From assembly GCF_019752415.1 (NCBI RefSeq), contig NZ_JAIEME010000007.1, positions 1-64,000 of the forward strand: DNA of 64,000 bases, read 5' to 3'. Origin of the DNA: Nitrosomonas sp. (GTDB taxonomy: Bacteria > Pseudomonadota > Gammaproteobacteria > Burkholderiales > Nitrosomonadaceae). A program made the translations under genes and the position numbers. Shown piece by piece: positions 48,503 to 58,031 of the stretch. How positions within the stretch are numbered: position 1 is the stretch's first letter; the number at the start of each line of letters is the position of its first letter. A model generated the notes under the pieces. The model was not told the DNA's origin and did not search any database. It worked only from the letters and a program-made list of their open reading frames with translations.

Positions 48503-49187
48503 GTTAGATAACGATATTAAACAACCCATTCTTTGGACCAAGGCACTTACTAAGCAGGTTAATACCGGCGACAAACAATTAACCATATTGCAGGATATTG
48601 ATTTGCAGGTTAACGCCGGTGAAGCTGTTGCAATTATAGGCGCTTCCGGCTCGGGTAAATCTACTTTATTAGGATTGCTGGCAGGATTGGATTTGCCGAC
48701 TTCGGGGAAAGTTCACCTGGATGCGATTGATATTTTCACTCTGGATGAAGATAGCCGGGCTGCCTTGCGCGGCAAGATTCTGGGTTTTGTATTTCAGTCG
48801 TTTCAATTACTTCCTGCATTGACCGCGATTGAAAATGTGATGTTGCCGCTTGAACTCTCTGCAGCCGGAAACGCTGAGACAACGGCGCGGAGATTACTGG
48901 AGCGGGTTGGGCTTTCAATGCGCTTGCATCATTATCCGAAACAATTATCCGGAGGCGAGCAACAGCGGGTTGCCATTGCACGTGCATTTGCAACAGACCC
49001 CAAATTATTATTGGCCGATGAACCTACGGGGAATCTCGACTCTGCTACCGGTATACAAATTATTGAGCTCATGTTCGAACTCAATCGTGAACATGGTACA
49101 ACATTGGTTTTAGTTACTCATGATGAAGTGCTGTCACGGCGGTGTTCGCGCCAAATCCGTTTGGCGGATGGTAAGCTTGTGCAATAG
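48501..49187 (+). CDS. ybbA: ABC transporter ATP-binding protein, YbbA type
   Basis: The protein has 228 residues from the ATG at 48501; CAGGAAA upstream is the ribosome-binding site, lying inside tesA. Walker A is GASGSGKST, the signature [14 protein letters not shown], and Walker [13 protein letters not shown], all intact. It belongs to the LolD/MacB group of lipoprotein or lipid-handling ABC ATPases. It pairs with the FtsX-like permease directly downstream. The tesA-ybbA-ybbP arrangement is conserved in E. coli and suggests export or handling of acyl products, by inference. Confidence 0.93.
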   Translation: MLDNDIKQPILWTKALTKQVNTGDKQLTILQDIDLQVNAGEAVAIIGASGSGKSTLLGLLAGLDLPTSGKVHLDAIDIFTLDEDSRAALRGKILGFVFQSFQLLPALTAIENVMLPLELSAAGNAETTARRLLERVGLSMRLHHYPKQLSGGEQQRVAIARAFATDPKLLLADEPTGNLDSATGIQIIELMFELNREHGTTLVLVTHDEVLSRRCSRQIRLADGKLVQ

Positions 49188-49250
49188 TTGCTAAGACACT
49201 CAGCATTGCTGGTATTCACTCTATATTTTGGCAAGGTAATATTTCTCTCC

Positions 49251-51749
49251 ATGAATCATTTTAAGTTGTCTTTTCGCATGCTGCATCGTGATTGGCGCGC
49301 AGGCGAACTCAATGTATTGGTTTTTGCACTAGTTATCGCAGTCAGTGGAATGGCCACCGTAGGTTTTTTTGCAGATCGGGTGGAGTTGGCACTTTCGCGT
49401 GAGAGCAATCAATTGCTGGGTGCGGATTTGCTGGTTATTTCGAGTAAGCCCTTGCCCGAACATTATGCTGATGAGGCTAGCCGCCTTGGATTATCCGTCT
49501 CATCGCTGACTAAATTTCCCAGCATGATCTCTAACGGTGAGAACAATTTGCTAACCGAGATCAAGGCGGTCACGGAAGGTTATCCATTGCGCGGGCGCGT
49601 GCATCTGGCCAGCAGGTCGGCAGAAACACCAGAAATTCAGGTGGTAGCAAGAATTCCACAACCAGGTACCATCTGGGTCGATGATAAAGTCATGACACGA
49701 CTTGAACTTAGAGGTGGTGACCTAGTGGATGTGGGCGATATCCAGTTAACGGTAACCGAGCTGGTCGTGCGTGAGCCGGACCACTCGGTGGGATTCATCA
49801 ATATGGGCGCGCGTGCCATGATCAATGCAGCCGACTTGCCGGATACTGGTTTAATTCAGGAAGGCAGCCGTGTCTCCTATCAGTTGCTCGTGGCGGGAGA
49901 AATAAAAGCGGTGCAGCAATTTCGTGATTGGGTAAAACCTCAGCTTACTAAGGCGCAGAGAATTGAAGGCATCCGGGATGCACGTCCTGAGATTAAAGCA
50001 GCATTGGAACGTTCAGAAAAATTCTTAAGCCTGGCGGCCCTGGCCAGTGTTGTTCTGGCAGCGGCAGCGATCGCGCTGGCTGTGCGCCGCTTTACCCAGC
50101 GCCATCTGGATGGCTGCGCAGTGATGCGTAGTCTGGGAGCCAGCCAGAAACAGCTATTTTATCTGTACTTGTATTATTTTATTGTATTGGGTGTTATCGC
50201 CAGTAGTATTGGATGCTTGATTGGTTTTGCGGCCCAGGAGATTCTGACGCACTGGTTAACCGGTATCGTCGACACTGAATTACCATGGCCCAATTGGCTG
50301 CCAGCGCTGCAAGGTCTGCTGGTAGGGTTGGTGCTGTTACTGGGTTTTGCATTACCACCCGTGCTGAATTTGCGTAGCGTTCCGGCTTTGCGGGTATTGC
50401 GCAGAGATATCGGCTTATCCAATGCGCACAGCATAGCTGGCTATTTATTGGGACTGGTAGCTTTATCGCTTTTGTTTATCTGGAAAGCGCAAGATCTGAA
50501 ACTGGGTCTCTATATTGTCATTGGTTTTGTCTCGGCCATTGCCATTTTTGGTTGTTTGGGCTGGATTCTGATCAGGGTATTGTCGAGCCTCCGGCATCAA
50601 GCCGGCGGGGCCTGGCGTTATGGTTTGGCCAGCATCAGCCGCCGTGCAGTTTCAAGCGTATTGCAGGCAGTGGCACTGGGATTGGGTTTGATGGCATTGC
50701 TGGTGTTGACGCTGATTCAGGATGATTTGATCGACGATTGGCATACCAGCTTGCCACCCGATGCGCCGAATCATTTTCTGGTCAATATTCAACCGGATCA
50801 ATTGCAGCCGCTGGAGGAATTTTTCCAGCAATATGGGACTGAGCATCCGCCAGTTTTTCCGATGGTAAGAGGCCGTTTGGTCAAGATTAATGGGAAGGAT
50901 GTGTCACCAGAGAATTACGCGGATGACCCGCATGCTGAAAGGCATATCCGACGCGAATTCAATTTATCATGGGCGACTCAACAAGCGCTGGATAACCAAG
51001 TTGTTCAAGGTAAATGGTGGGATGCGGATAGCAGTGAAGCGGTTATGTCGATTGAAGATGGTATTGCTAAAACAATCGGTGTCAAGTTAGGTGATGAACT
51101 GACTTATGATATTGCGGGTAGTCCTTTCTCAGCCAAGATTACTAGTGTGAGAAAAGTGGACTGGGATAGTTTCCGGGTTAATTTTTTTGTTGTCGTGCCA
51201 CCTGGTTTGCTAGATAACTATCCGGTCAGTTATATCACCAGTTTTTATGTGGCGCCGACAGAAATTGCCATGATGCATGAACTGGTCAGAACCTTTCCAA
51301 ATATTCTGGTGGTCGATGTGGCAATCGTCATTAACCAGGTGCAGCAAATGATCCATCAGGTCTCGCAAGCAATTGAATTTGTTTTTGTGTTTACCGTACT
51401 CGCCGGTTTTTCCGTGTTGTACGCAGCGATTGCCTCCACGCAGGATGAACGCATCTATGAAGCGGCCATCTTCAGAGCGCTTGGTGCCAGACGAGAACAA
51501 TTGTCGCGTGCTTGGGCGGCGGAATTTGCGATATTGGGCGCATTGGCCGGATTGTTTGCTTCGGCCGGTGCCAGTGTATTGGGGTATGTTATCGGTAAGC
51601 ATGTTTTGCATCTCGACTACACCTTTAATCCCTGGATTTGGTTGATCGGTACATCAATCGGCGTTGTTGGTGTTTTAGTGGCCGGTATGCTGGGCACGCG
51701 CTCAGCATTATCCAGCCCGCCGTTATTAACTTTACGCAAAATTGGCTAA
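49251..51749 (+). CDS. ybbP: FtsX-like ABC permease, YbbP type
   Basis: The protein has about 832 residues from the ATG at 49251, which gives the usual N-terminus MNHFKLSFRMLHRDWRAGEL; a TTG at 49188 would add 21 residues but fits the family less well. It has one N-terminal helix, a large periplasmic domain, several helices between about 270 and 500, a second periplasmic domain, and three final helices (about 695-830). This is the duplicated FtsX/MacB-type permease topology. It forms a transporter with the YbbA ATPase. Confidence 0.9.
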   Translation: MNHFKLSFRMLHRDWRAGELNVLVFALVIAVSGMATVGFFADRVELALSRESNQLLGADLLVISSKPLPEHYADEASRLGLSVSSLTKFPSMISNGENNLLTEIKAVTEGYPLRGRVHLASRSAETPEIQVVARIPQPGTIWVDDKVMTRLELRGGDLVDVGDIQLTVTELVVREPDHSVGFINMGARAMINAADLPDTGLIQEGSRVSYQLLVAGEIKAVQQFRDWVKPQLTKAQRIEGIRDARPEIKAALERSEKFLSLAALASVVLAAAAIALAVRRFTQRHLDGCAVMRSLGASQKQLFYLYLYYFIVLGVIASSIGCLIGFAAQEILTHWLTGIVDTELPWPNWLPALQGLLVGLVLLLGFALPPVLNLRSVPALRVLRRDIGLSNAHSIAGYLLGLVALSLLFIWKAQDLKLGLYIVIGFVSAIAIFGCLGWILIRVLSSLRHQAGGAWRYGLASISRRAVSSVLQAVALGLGLMALLVLTLIQDDLIDDWHTSLPPDAPNHFLVNIQPDQLQPLEEFFQQYGTEHPPVFPMVRGRLVKINGKDVSPENYADDPHAERHIRREFNLSWATQQALDNQVVQGKWWDADSSEAVMSIEDGIAKTIGVKLGDELTYDIAGSPFSAKITSVRKVDWDSFRVNFFVVVPPGLLDNYPVSYITSFYVAPTEIAMMHELVRTFPNILVVDVAIVINQVQQMIHQVSQAIEFVFVFTVLAGFSVLYAAIASTQDERIYEAAIFRALGARREQLSRAWAAEFAILGALAGLFASAGASVLGYVIGKHVLHLDYTFNPWIWLIGTSIGVVGVLVAGMLGTRSALSSPPLLTLRKIG

Positions 51750-51767
51750 TCAAGTTTCTTGACTTCG

Positions 51768-52979
51768 ATGATTTCACCGGCATCAATCCTTGATTCGCAA
51801 TCGCCCAAGCTCAACTCACTGCCGCCGCTGAGTTTGTATATTCATATTCCGTGGTGTCTGAAGAAATGCCCTTATTGCGATTTTAATTCTCATGAAATTC
51901 GCGGGGAGGGTAGCCAGGCGCCTGAGGAAGAATATGTTGCAGTATTAATACGGGATCTCGAGTTTGCTCTGCAAGATATTTGGGGGCGGCGACTGAACAG
52001 CGTATTTTTTGGTGGCGGTACACCCAGTTTATTTAGCGCCAAAGCGATAGATGCAATCTTGACGGCAGTGCGCACACTATTGCCGCTGGAACATTTTGCT
52101 GAAGTGACTCTGGAAGCTAATCCCGGAACATTCGAAGCGCAGAAATTCGCCGATTTTAGTGCCGCAGGCATCAACCGCCTGTCGATCGGCGTACAAAGTT
52201 TTAATGCGCAGCATCTGAAAGCATTAGGACGTGTGCATGATGATCAGGAAGCCCATCGTGCAGTGGACATTGCGCTGAAGAATTTCGACAATATCAATCT
52301 TGACCTGATGTACGCGCTGCCCGGGCAAACCTTGGAAGAAGCGCAAGCTGATATTGAAATGGCGTGTTCTCTCGGAGTTACGCATATTTCCGCTTATCAT
52401 TTGACGCTGGAACCGAATACGCTGTTTCATCGCTTTCCCCCCAATCTTCCCGATGATGAACAAGCCGCTGCGATGCAGGAAATGATCGAGCAAACGACTG
52501 CAAGCCAGCAGTTCAGGAATTATGAGACTTCGGCCTTTGCACGGGTAGGGAAAGAGTCACGCCATAACATGAATTACTGGTTATTTGGTGATTATCTCGG
52601 CATTGGTGCGGGCGCGCACAGCAAAATCAGTTTTGCCGATAAGATTGTGCGGCAGATGCGCGCTAAGCAACCGAAAGAATATCTGGCCAAAGCCAATGCA
52701 GTAGAATCGTTAATCCAGACGCAACAAATACTAACCCCCGCAGACCGGGCGTTTGAATTTATGATGAACGCGCTGCGACTCACCGGCGGGTTTGAAACGG
52801 CTGTGTTTCAGGAACGTACCGGCTTACCGATTAGCGCCGTTCAGAAGCAATTGGATGAAGCCGAACAACGTGGTTTGCTGGTACACGATAATCACCGCAT
52901 TAAACCCACCGTACTAGGCAGGCGCTTTCTCAACGATCTGCTGCAGCTTTTTTTACCTGAAACGCCAAACCTGGAATAA
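51768..52979 (+). CDS. hemW: HemW, radical SAM heme chaperone
   Basis: The protein has about 403 residues. IPWCLKKCPYCDFNSHE near the N-terminus holds the radical SAM CxxxCxxC cluster; FFGGGTPSLF, LEANPGTFE and RLSIGVQSFN follow. HemW-type proteins move heme to respiratory enzymes and lack the extra Cys and acceptor motifs of true HemN coproporphyrinogen dehydrogenase. The start is the ATG at 51768; a TTG at 51759 is also possible. Confidence 0.92.
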   Translation: MISPASILDSQSPKLNSLPPLSLYIHIPWCLKKCPYCDFNSHEIRGEGSQAPEEEYVAVLIRDLEFALQDIWGRRLNSVFFGGGTPSLFSAKAIDAILTAVRTLLPLEHFAEVTLEANPGTFEAQKFADFSAAGINRLSIGVQSFNAQHLKALGRVHDDQEAHRAVDIALKNFDNINLDLMYALPGQTLEEAQADIEMACSLGVTHISAYHLTLEPNTLFHRFPPNLPDDEQAAAMQEMIEQTTASQQFRNYETSAFARVGKESRHNMNYWLFGDYLGIGAGAHSKISFADKIVRQMRAKQPKEYLAKANAVESLIQTQQILTPADRAFEFMMNALRLTGGFETAVFQERTGLPISAVQKQLDEAEQRGLLVHDNHRIKPTVLGRRFLNDLLQLFLPETPNLE

Positions 52980-53060
52980 CGCTCGTCATCGGTTCAGCGT
53001 GATTATGCGCTAAAATCGCACGCTTCTGATTTGAAATTATTTGCACAAGGAGTCAATACC

Positions 53061-53864
53061 GTGGCGTATGTGAAACCGGAAGAAATCGTCGAAAACATGT
53101 TGGAGGCGGGTGCAAAGAAAGCCAGTTTGCCGGTCAAGCAGTTGCTGATTCGTGGTTTTCTGGCAGGTGCCTTTCTCGGTTATGCCACCACGCTGGCAAT
53201 TTTGACGGCAACGCAAACCGGCTGGGGCATCGTCGGAGCTTTGGTGTTTCCGGTGGGGTTTGTCATGATCGTTCTGCTCGGATTGGAACTGGCAACCGGC
53301 AATTTCGCACTGATTCCGATCGCCGTCAAAGACCAAAGAACACCCTTCAGTCATTTGTTCAGGAACTGGACGTGGGTGCTGACCGGCAACCTGATCGGCA
53401 GCGTCACGTATGCATATTTGTATTGCATCGTGGCGACCAAAATGGGAACGATCGACCCGGAAACCATCCCCGCGTTGCAACGAACCATCTCCATCGCCGA
53501 AACTAAAACACTTGAATACGCCAATCTCGGCCTGAATGGTACGATTACCGCCTTCACCAGCGCAATGCTGTGCAACTGGATGGTAACATTGGGTGCCGTC
53601 ATGGCATTCACTTCCACCGCCACAATCGGCAAAATCGCCGCGATGTGGCTGCCTATCATGACCTTCTTCGGCCTCGGCTACGAACACGCCATTGTCAACA
53701 TGTTCGTGATCCCTGCCGGTATCTTGCTGGGCGCGGATATCACTATCGCGGATTGGTGGTTGTGGAATGGGTTGCCGGTGATTGCGGGGAATTTATTCGG
53801 CGGGATGATTTTTACTGGGTTTATGTTGTATTGGAGTTATGGTCAATCAACTAATCAATCTTAA
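53061..53864 (+). CDS. Formate/nitrite transporter family channel
   Basis: The protein has about 267 residues from a GTG at 53061; AAGGAG lies 8 bases upstream, while the longer frame from a TTG at 53031 has no ribosome-binding site. Six membrane helices, the pore His in GYEHAIVNMF, and LGLELATGNF in the gate region mark the FocA/NirC family of anion channels. In an ammonia oxidiser, nitrite export is a plausible role, but formate or other small anions cannot be excluded. It stands alone. Confidence 0.92.
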   Translation: MAYVKPEEIVENMLEAGAKKASLPVKQLLIRGFLAGAFLGYATTLAILTATQTGWGIVGALVFPVGFVMIVLLGLELATGNFALIPIAVKDQRTPFSHLFRNWTWVLTGNLIGSVTYAYLYCIVATKMGTIDPETIPALQRTISIAETKTLEYANLGLNGTITAFTSAMLCNWMVTLGAVMAFTSTATIGKIAAMWLPIMTFFGLGYEHAIVNMFVIPAGILLGADITIADWWLWNGLPVIAGNLFGGMIFTGFMLYWSYGQSTNQS

Positions 53865-53937
53865 TTCTTTTGATACCAGTTTTGTTTCTACAATTTTATT
53901 CTATTAAATTTGTACATTCTATTTCTGAAGGAAAAAT

Positions 53938-54305
53938 ATGTACTTAAAAGAATTGTCCAGAAGAATTCAACAGTTAGTAGAGCAGTCCCAAGTTGCTCTG
54001 TCTACTAAGAGATCAGACCAATATACATGTGACTATGTTGATTCAGGTAAGCTAGCTGGGCTAAGGGCGTCAGTATTGTCATTTATAACTATGGTGTATG
54101 GTAAAGAGCACTCCCATTATTCAGAGTTTAATCAGCTACTGATGGCACATATGTATACACAAAATTGGATCAAAAGTCAGTCACTGCGTGGCTTGATCTA
54201 AGAAATAAAGCCGCTCATGGAAAATATACCGAATATGAGAAAGAACAAATGGTGTTAATGATGCGAAGTGTTACTGATTTTTTAGCAAGAATGACAGCAA
54301 GGTAA
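53938..54305 (+). pseudogene. HEPN-like domain gene broken by a frameshift
   Basis: A good start (ATG 53938 with GAAGGAA upstream) codes 87 residues and stops at 54201. In another frame the sequence continues at once with TAWLDLRNKAAHGKYTEYEK and runs to TAA at 54305. RNKAAH fits the Rx4H motif of HEPN ribonuclease-like domains. Adding one A to the AAAA run at 54161-54164 joins the frames smoothly (about 121 residues). HEPN proteins often act as RNA-cleaving toxins or defence effectors. It could be a true loss, phase variation or a sequencing error. Confidence 0.7.
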
Positions 54306-54477
54306 GGTAAGGTGAGGAGAGGAAATGCCCTCTATTTCAAAACATAATCTTGTCGGCTTAGCCTGGAATGTAAAATTAAAAACTAATTATTGTGATCATT
54401 GCATCGAAAGTAGTACTAAAAATAAAAGCGACCTCAGTCTTGAAAGTTTTCTTTTTTAACCATCTTTTTCATACAGC

Positions 54478-54882
54478 ATGCCACGAACCGGCGCTTTACT
54501 TTCGTTATCACGGGAACACCATACATCGCTGGTGATGGCACGTGCTGCCCGGAAAGCGGCGGATGCCAATGACAGCACCACTTGCTCAGAAGTGCTGGCG
54601 CGGATTGAAGCGCATTGGCATATGGTGTTGGCTGAGCACTTTGCGCAAGAAGAGCTGTTGATCCGGCTTGCGGCAAATGCGCTGGATTTAGAAACTGCCG
54701 CACGTATTCTTGCTGAACATACGGAGTTGCATAAGCTTGCCTGTGGGCCTTGTCTATTGGAGCCTGCTTTGCGTTTGCGCCAATTCGGTGATTTACTAGC
54801 CGCGCATGTGCGATATGAGGAGCGTGTATTGTTTCCACAACTACAATCGCACCCTAGTCAAACGACGTGCTCGCGGTTTTAG
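54478..54882 (+). CDS. Hemerythrin-domain protein
   Basis: The 134-residue all-helical protein has His and Glu ligands at hemerythrin spacing: REHH near 13, HWHMVLAEHFAQEE near 47-60, AEHTELHKL near 79-87, and AAHVRYEERVLFP near 109-121. It probably binds a di-iron centre for O2 or NO sensing or storage. No clear ribosome-binding site precedes the ATG. It is a single gene. Confidence 0.85.
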   Translation: MPRTGALLSLSREHHTSLVMARAARKAADANDSTTCSEVLARIEAHWHMVLAEHFAQEELLIRLAANALDLETAARILAEHTELHKLACGPCLLEPALRLRQFGDLLAAHVRYEERVLFPQLQSHPSQTTCSRF

Positions 54883-55060
54883 AAACGTTAAAAACTACAT
54901 CAACATGATCTATTTCTTGTGCGGAAGATTAACTGTCTCTTACCCACGGTATTTCACATAGACCTGCAAATATTAAAGAGAATATAGATTGTGGATCTAA
55001 GTAAGCGCGAATTACATTGCATTTAATGGCTGATACTTTGTTAGCGAGATAACTGAGATT

Positions 55061-55453
55061 CTATTCGCCACAAGCTACTTTCCACTCTGTTTCATCAATA
55101 CTGCCAGGTTGCACTGCTTCCCATTTCTTAGGTTGGCTATATGAACGAATAAGTTCGCCACTTTCCATATTCCAGCCAAATAACGAGAACGCAAGAATTC
55201 TCATTTGCTTTTCCTTGCAATCGTACTCGCGCCGGATCTTTTCAGATAAAAATTCAACACCAGAGACTTTTTGAACTATTTTATAGTCAAATAAGGTCCA
55301 CATTTTAACCTTTTCACCTACCTTGCGAATCGAAGCCATATCAGCGTAAGCAGTGTAACCACCTTTTATATCACTTTCGCCCACTTTGGTCCATTCAGCC
55401 ATCGTACTGGTGCTTATAAAAGCTAACATACAAATAAATAATAGTTTTTTCAC
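55061..55453 (-). CDS. Surface-adhesin protein E-like secreted protein
   Basis: The 130-residue protein starts with a signal peptide (LLFICMLAFISTSTMA). The mature domain EWTKVGES... with YADMASIRKVGEKVKMWTLFDYK and a Cys pair (EYDCKEK, WKVACGE) matches the small secreted family named after Haemophilus protein E. In environmental bacteria its role is unknown. It is a single gene. Confidence 0.8.
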   Translation of the reverse strand: MKKLLFICMLAFISTSTMAEWTKVGESDIKGGYTAYADMASIRKVGEKVKMWTLFDYKIVQKVSGVEFLSEKIRREYDCKEKQMRILAFSLFGWNMESGELIRSYSQPKKWEAVQPGSIDETEWKVACGE

Positions 55454-55823
55454 AGTTTATTTCTCGAATTTTATTATGAGAATAGGGTTTTGTAATGTGG
55501 CTAGTTAAGCTGAGTATTGATCTTTTAAGTAAGCTCTGATTAGTCATTTATTTCAGTCTTGGTTCCAAAGCTATCGGTAAAGTAGCTAATATTGGCATTT
55601 TTGTGCAATTAATAACAGTAATTTTTAGTAGATTGCATACTAGTCTGTCTCCCTGATGCTAATTTCCAAGGGTATTGTGCGGAATTAACCCATAGTTGAC
55701 ATCAACACCTTACAAACATGGTAGAGATAAGTTAGAGCAAACTGACCACATCAGATTGAATGTTTTTGTTAGCGGAGCACTGAAGTTTAATGCGTTCCAT
55801 AAGAATATTAACCAACAAGTCAC
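55454..55823. other. Intergenic region between the adhesin-E-like gene and hpnA
   Basis: About 370 AT-rich bases without a convincing gene, repeat or terminator. It probably holds the promoter of the minus-strand adhesin-E-like gene. Confidence 0.5.
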
Positions 55824-56813
55824 TCAGTTGTAGTAATTGTTTTCTTTAAACCATTTAACAGCATCTTTAAGTGCCTCAATCGAGGGTCGGTACTGATAGC
55901 CTAATTCCCGGTGTGCTTTTTCACTGGAGAAAAACATTAGTTTTTTTGCCATATGAATACTATCCAGGGTAGCCCGTGGTTCAGTGTGTGTGAAAGATGC
56001 AATTTTTTCCATGAACCACGCCATTGGAAGCATTAAACCAATCGGTATATTAATGCGATTCTGTTGTGTTCCATTGATTGCATCAATGGTCTGCAGGATT
56101 TGCAGCAAAGACATATTATCGCCACCCAGTATGTAACGCTCTCCTGGCTTCCCATGCTGATAAGCCAGTAAATGACCATAGGCAATGTCGTCGACATGCG
56201 CAATATTTAATCCGGTATTCACATAAGCCGGCATTCGGCCCATTAATGTATCCAGCACAATACGGCCTGTTGGTGTCGGGCGAATGTCTCCGGGGCCAAT
56301 CGGAGTTGATGGATTGACGATGATTAACGGTAACTGGTGCTCGTCGGTCAATTGTTTCACCATTTGTTCAGCCAGATATTTAGTGCGCTTGTAATATCCT
56401 GTGATAGCGGTGAAATTGGATGGTGTATCTTCATTAGCAGATGACCCATCTTGTTTTAAACCTAACGTTGCTACGCTGCTGGTATAAACAATACGCTTTA
56501 TGCCTTCCTCAGTCGCTGCTAGGATCAGCGCGCGTGTGCCATTGACGTTGATTTCATGCATGGTTTCAGGATCAGGAACCCAAAGACGATAATCCGCAGC
56601 CACATGAAACAGATTTTCGCAACCTTTAATGGCACGTTTTAGCGACTGATGCTCCCGTAGGTCGCCTTCAGTAATCTCAACAGGGAAGTTTTCCAGGTTT
56701 CTCCGGTCACTATCCGGTCTCACCAATACACGAACTTCATGCCCCGCTGTTAGCAAACATCGCATAACGGCAGAGCCAAGAAATCCTGTTGCACCAGTGA
56801 CCAATGATTTCAT
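55824..56813 (-). CDS. hpnA: Hopanoid-associated sugar epimerase
   Basis: The 329-residue extended short-chain dehydrogenase has VTGATGFLGSAV (5-16) as the NAD-binding loop and YYKRTKY near 170 as the catalytic Tyr-Lys pair. NPSTPIGPGDIRPTPTGRIV matches the HpnA family, linked to modification of hopanoid side chains. It lies 73 bases downstream of squalene synthase on the same strand, which supports a hopanoid role. Confidence 0.92.
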   Translation of the reverse strand: MKSLVTGATGFLGSAVMRCLLTAGHEVRVLVRPDSDRRNLENFPVEITEGDLREHQSLKRAIKGCENLFHVAADYRLWVPDPETMHEINVNGTRALILAATEEGIKRIVYTSSVATLGLKQDGSSANEDTPSNFTAITGYYKRTKYLAEQMVKQLTDEHQLPLIIVNPSTPIGPGDIRPTPTGRIVLDTLMGRMPAYVNTGLNIAHVDDIAYGHLLAYQHGKPGERYILGGDNMSLLQILQTIDAINGTQQNRINIPIGLMLPMAWFMEKIASFTHTEPRATLDSIHMAKKLMFFSSEKAHRELGYQYRPSIEALKDAVKWFKENNYYN

Positions 56814-56886
56814 AATATATTGTATTTTTATGTTGTTCTTAAGTTAGGTTCATTTAATATTATAATAACCCGGTAGAGATAAAAGG

Positions 56887-57960
56887 CTATTGATTATTTG
56901 TTTTGTCTCTCAAATAAGTATCTTCGTGGATAGCTACTTCAGGAAGTTTGCTGGATGTGAGCTTGAACAGTAACTTTAAAATCCAATCCTGGCTGACAAA
57001 TAAACTGGTTGTTGCAATGGTAGCTCTAACACTGCGGCGACTTATTTTAACTTGAGTTCCTTCAGAAAAATCCCGGTGCTGATTAATTTTATTTAAAGTC
57101 AGGACTGCCATACCGATTGCCCATAAACAGAACCGGCGAATTCCTTTTTCTTGGGGGGGAATCAAACTGGTATATAGCAGTGCATCTTGTAAATGACCTT
57201 TGGCTACGCCCAATAACTCCGCTAATCCGGCCTGAAAATTTGTATCGGACATACCCGGCTGCAAATCCGTGAGATTAAATCCATTCTTCAGAAAAATATC
57301 TTTCGGAAGCCAGCAAACGCCGCGTTTACGATCATCCCAGATATCTTTGAGGATGTTTGTCATTTGCAATCCCTGTCCGAAGGATACGGAAAGTTTCATC
57401 AAAGTAGGTTTTTGACTATTAATTTCCTCTGAATAATCGCAAAATAATTCGGTTAACATTTCGCCGACTACCCCGGCAACGTAATAGCAATATTGATTCA
57501 TTGCGGACAGATCTTTGAGTCCTTCCAGAGATTCTGTTTCCTGATAGTCGGCCATGCCCTGTGCCATGATTCGAACACAACGCTCCAGTGCATTGCGCTG
57601 TGTAGGATTGAAGCTATGTGTAATGCGGATAACCGCTGGTGTATTTTTGATTAAATCATGTTCTTCTGGAATTGTATGCCCGGAAAGCAGGGGGTATAGC
57701 TGTTGTGCAAAATCTTCGGCTGATGCAGTGCCGCACACCACTTCGGAAAACATATGCGATAGCTGCTTGGTCTGCTCTATAGTTAAAGCGCTATCATCTT
57801 CAATCGTGTCGGTGATGCGGCATAGAAGATAAGCATTGCCGATAACGCGGCGTAAAGATTCGGGTAACTGTGGAATCGTTAATGCAAAAGTGCGAGATAC
57901 ACCTTGCAAAATATGGTCTTGGTACTGTTCATCATCGAAACTGGAAGAAAGGCTTGTCAT
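56887..57960 (-). CDS. Squalene synthase (eukaryote-type, single enzyme)
   Basis: The 357-residue enzyme joins two farnesyl diphosphates to squalene with NADPH. The first Asp-rich motif DTIEDD is at 51-56. YCYYVAGVVGEMLTELF near 160-176 and GLQMTNILKDIWDD near 205-218 closely resemble the eukaryotic farnesyl-diphosphate farnesyltransferase, not the HpnC/HpnD pair. The eukaryotic C-terminal anchor is absent. With hpnA downstream it should feed hopanoid synthesis; squalene-hopene cyclase is not in the window. Confidence 0.93.
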   Translation of the reverse strand: MTSLSSSFDDEQYQDHILQGVSRTFALTIPQLPESLRRVIGNAYLLCRITDTIEDDSALTIEQTKQLSHMFSEVVCGTASAEDFAQQLYPLLSGHTIPEEHDLIKNTPAVIRITHSFNPTQRNALERCVRIMAQGMADYQETESLEGLKDLSAMNQYCYYVAGVVGEMLTELFCDYSEEINSQKPTLMKLSVSFGQGLQMTNILKDIWDDRKRGVCWLPKDIFLKNGFNLTDLQPGMSDTNFQAGLAELLGVAKGHLQDALLYTSLIPPQEKGIRRFCLWAIGMAVLTLNKINQHRDFSEGTQVKISRRSVRATIATTSLFVSQDWILKLLFKLTSSKLPEVAIHEDTYLRDKTNNQ

Positions 57961-58031
57961 TACTGATTTGTCATAAAACGATAAGGCATATTACTACAAT
58001 TGAGCGCATCTCCAAATTCTATGCCATTAAA

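Noticed and set aside
53037-53687. Minus-strand frame of 216 codons opposite the formate/nitrite channel gene
   Set aside because: Composition is dominated by His, Gln and Asp, as expected from the complement of a membrane-protein gene; no start signal.
53938-54201. Intact 87-residue gene
   Set aside because: The continuing, well-conserved HEPN-like end in another frame shows that this is the first part of a longer, frameshifted gene.
54298-54330. Short GGTAA/GGTGA tandem repeats after the HEPN-like pseudogene
   Set aside because: Only three or four imperfect copies; too short to call a functional repeat.
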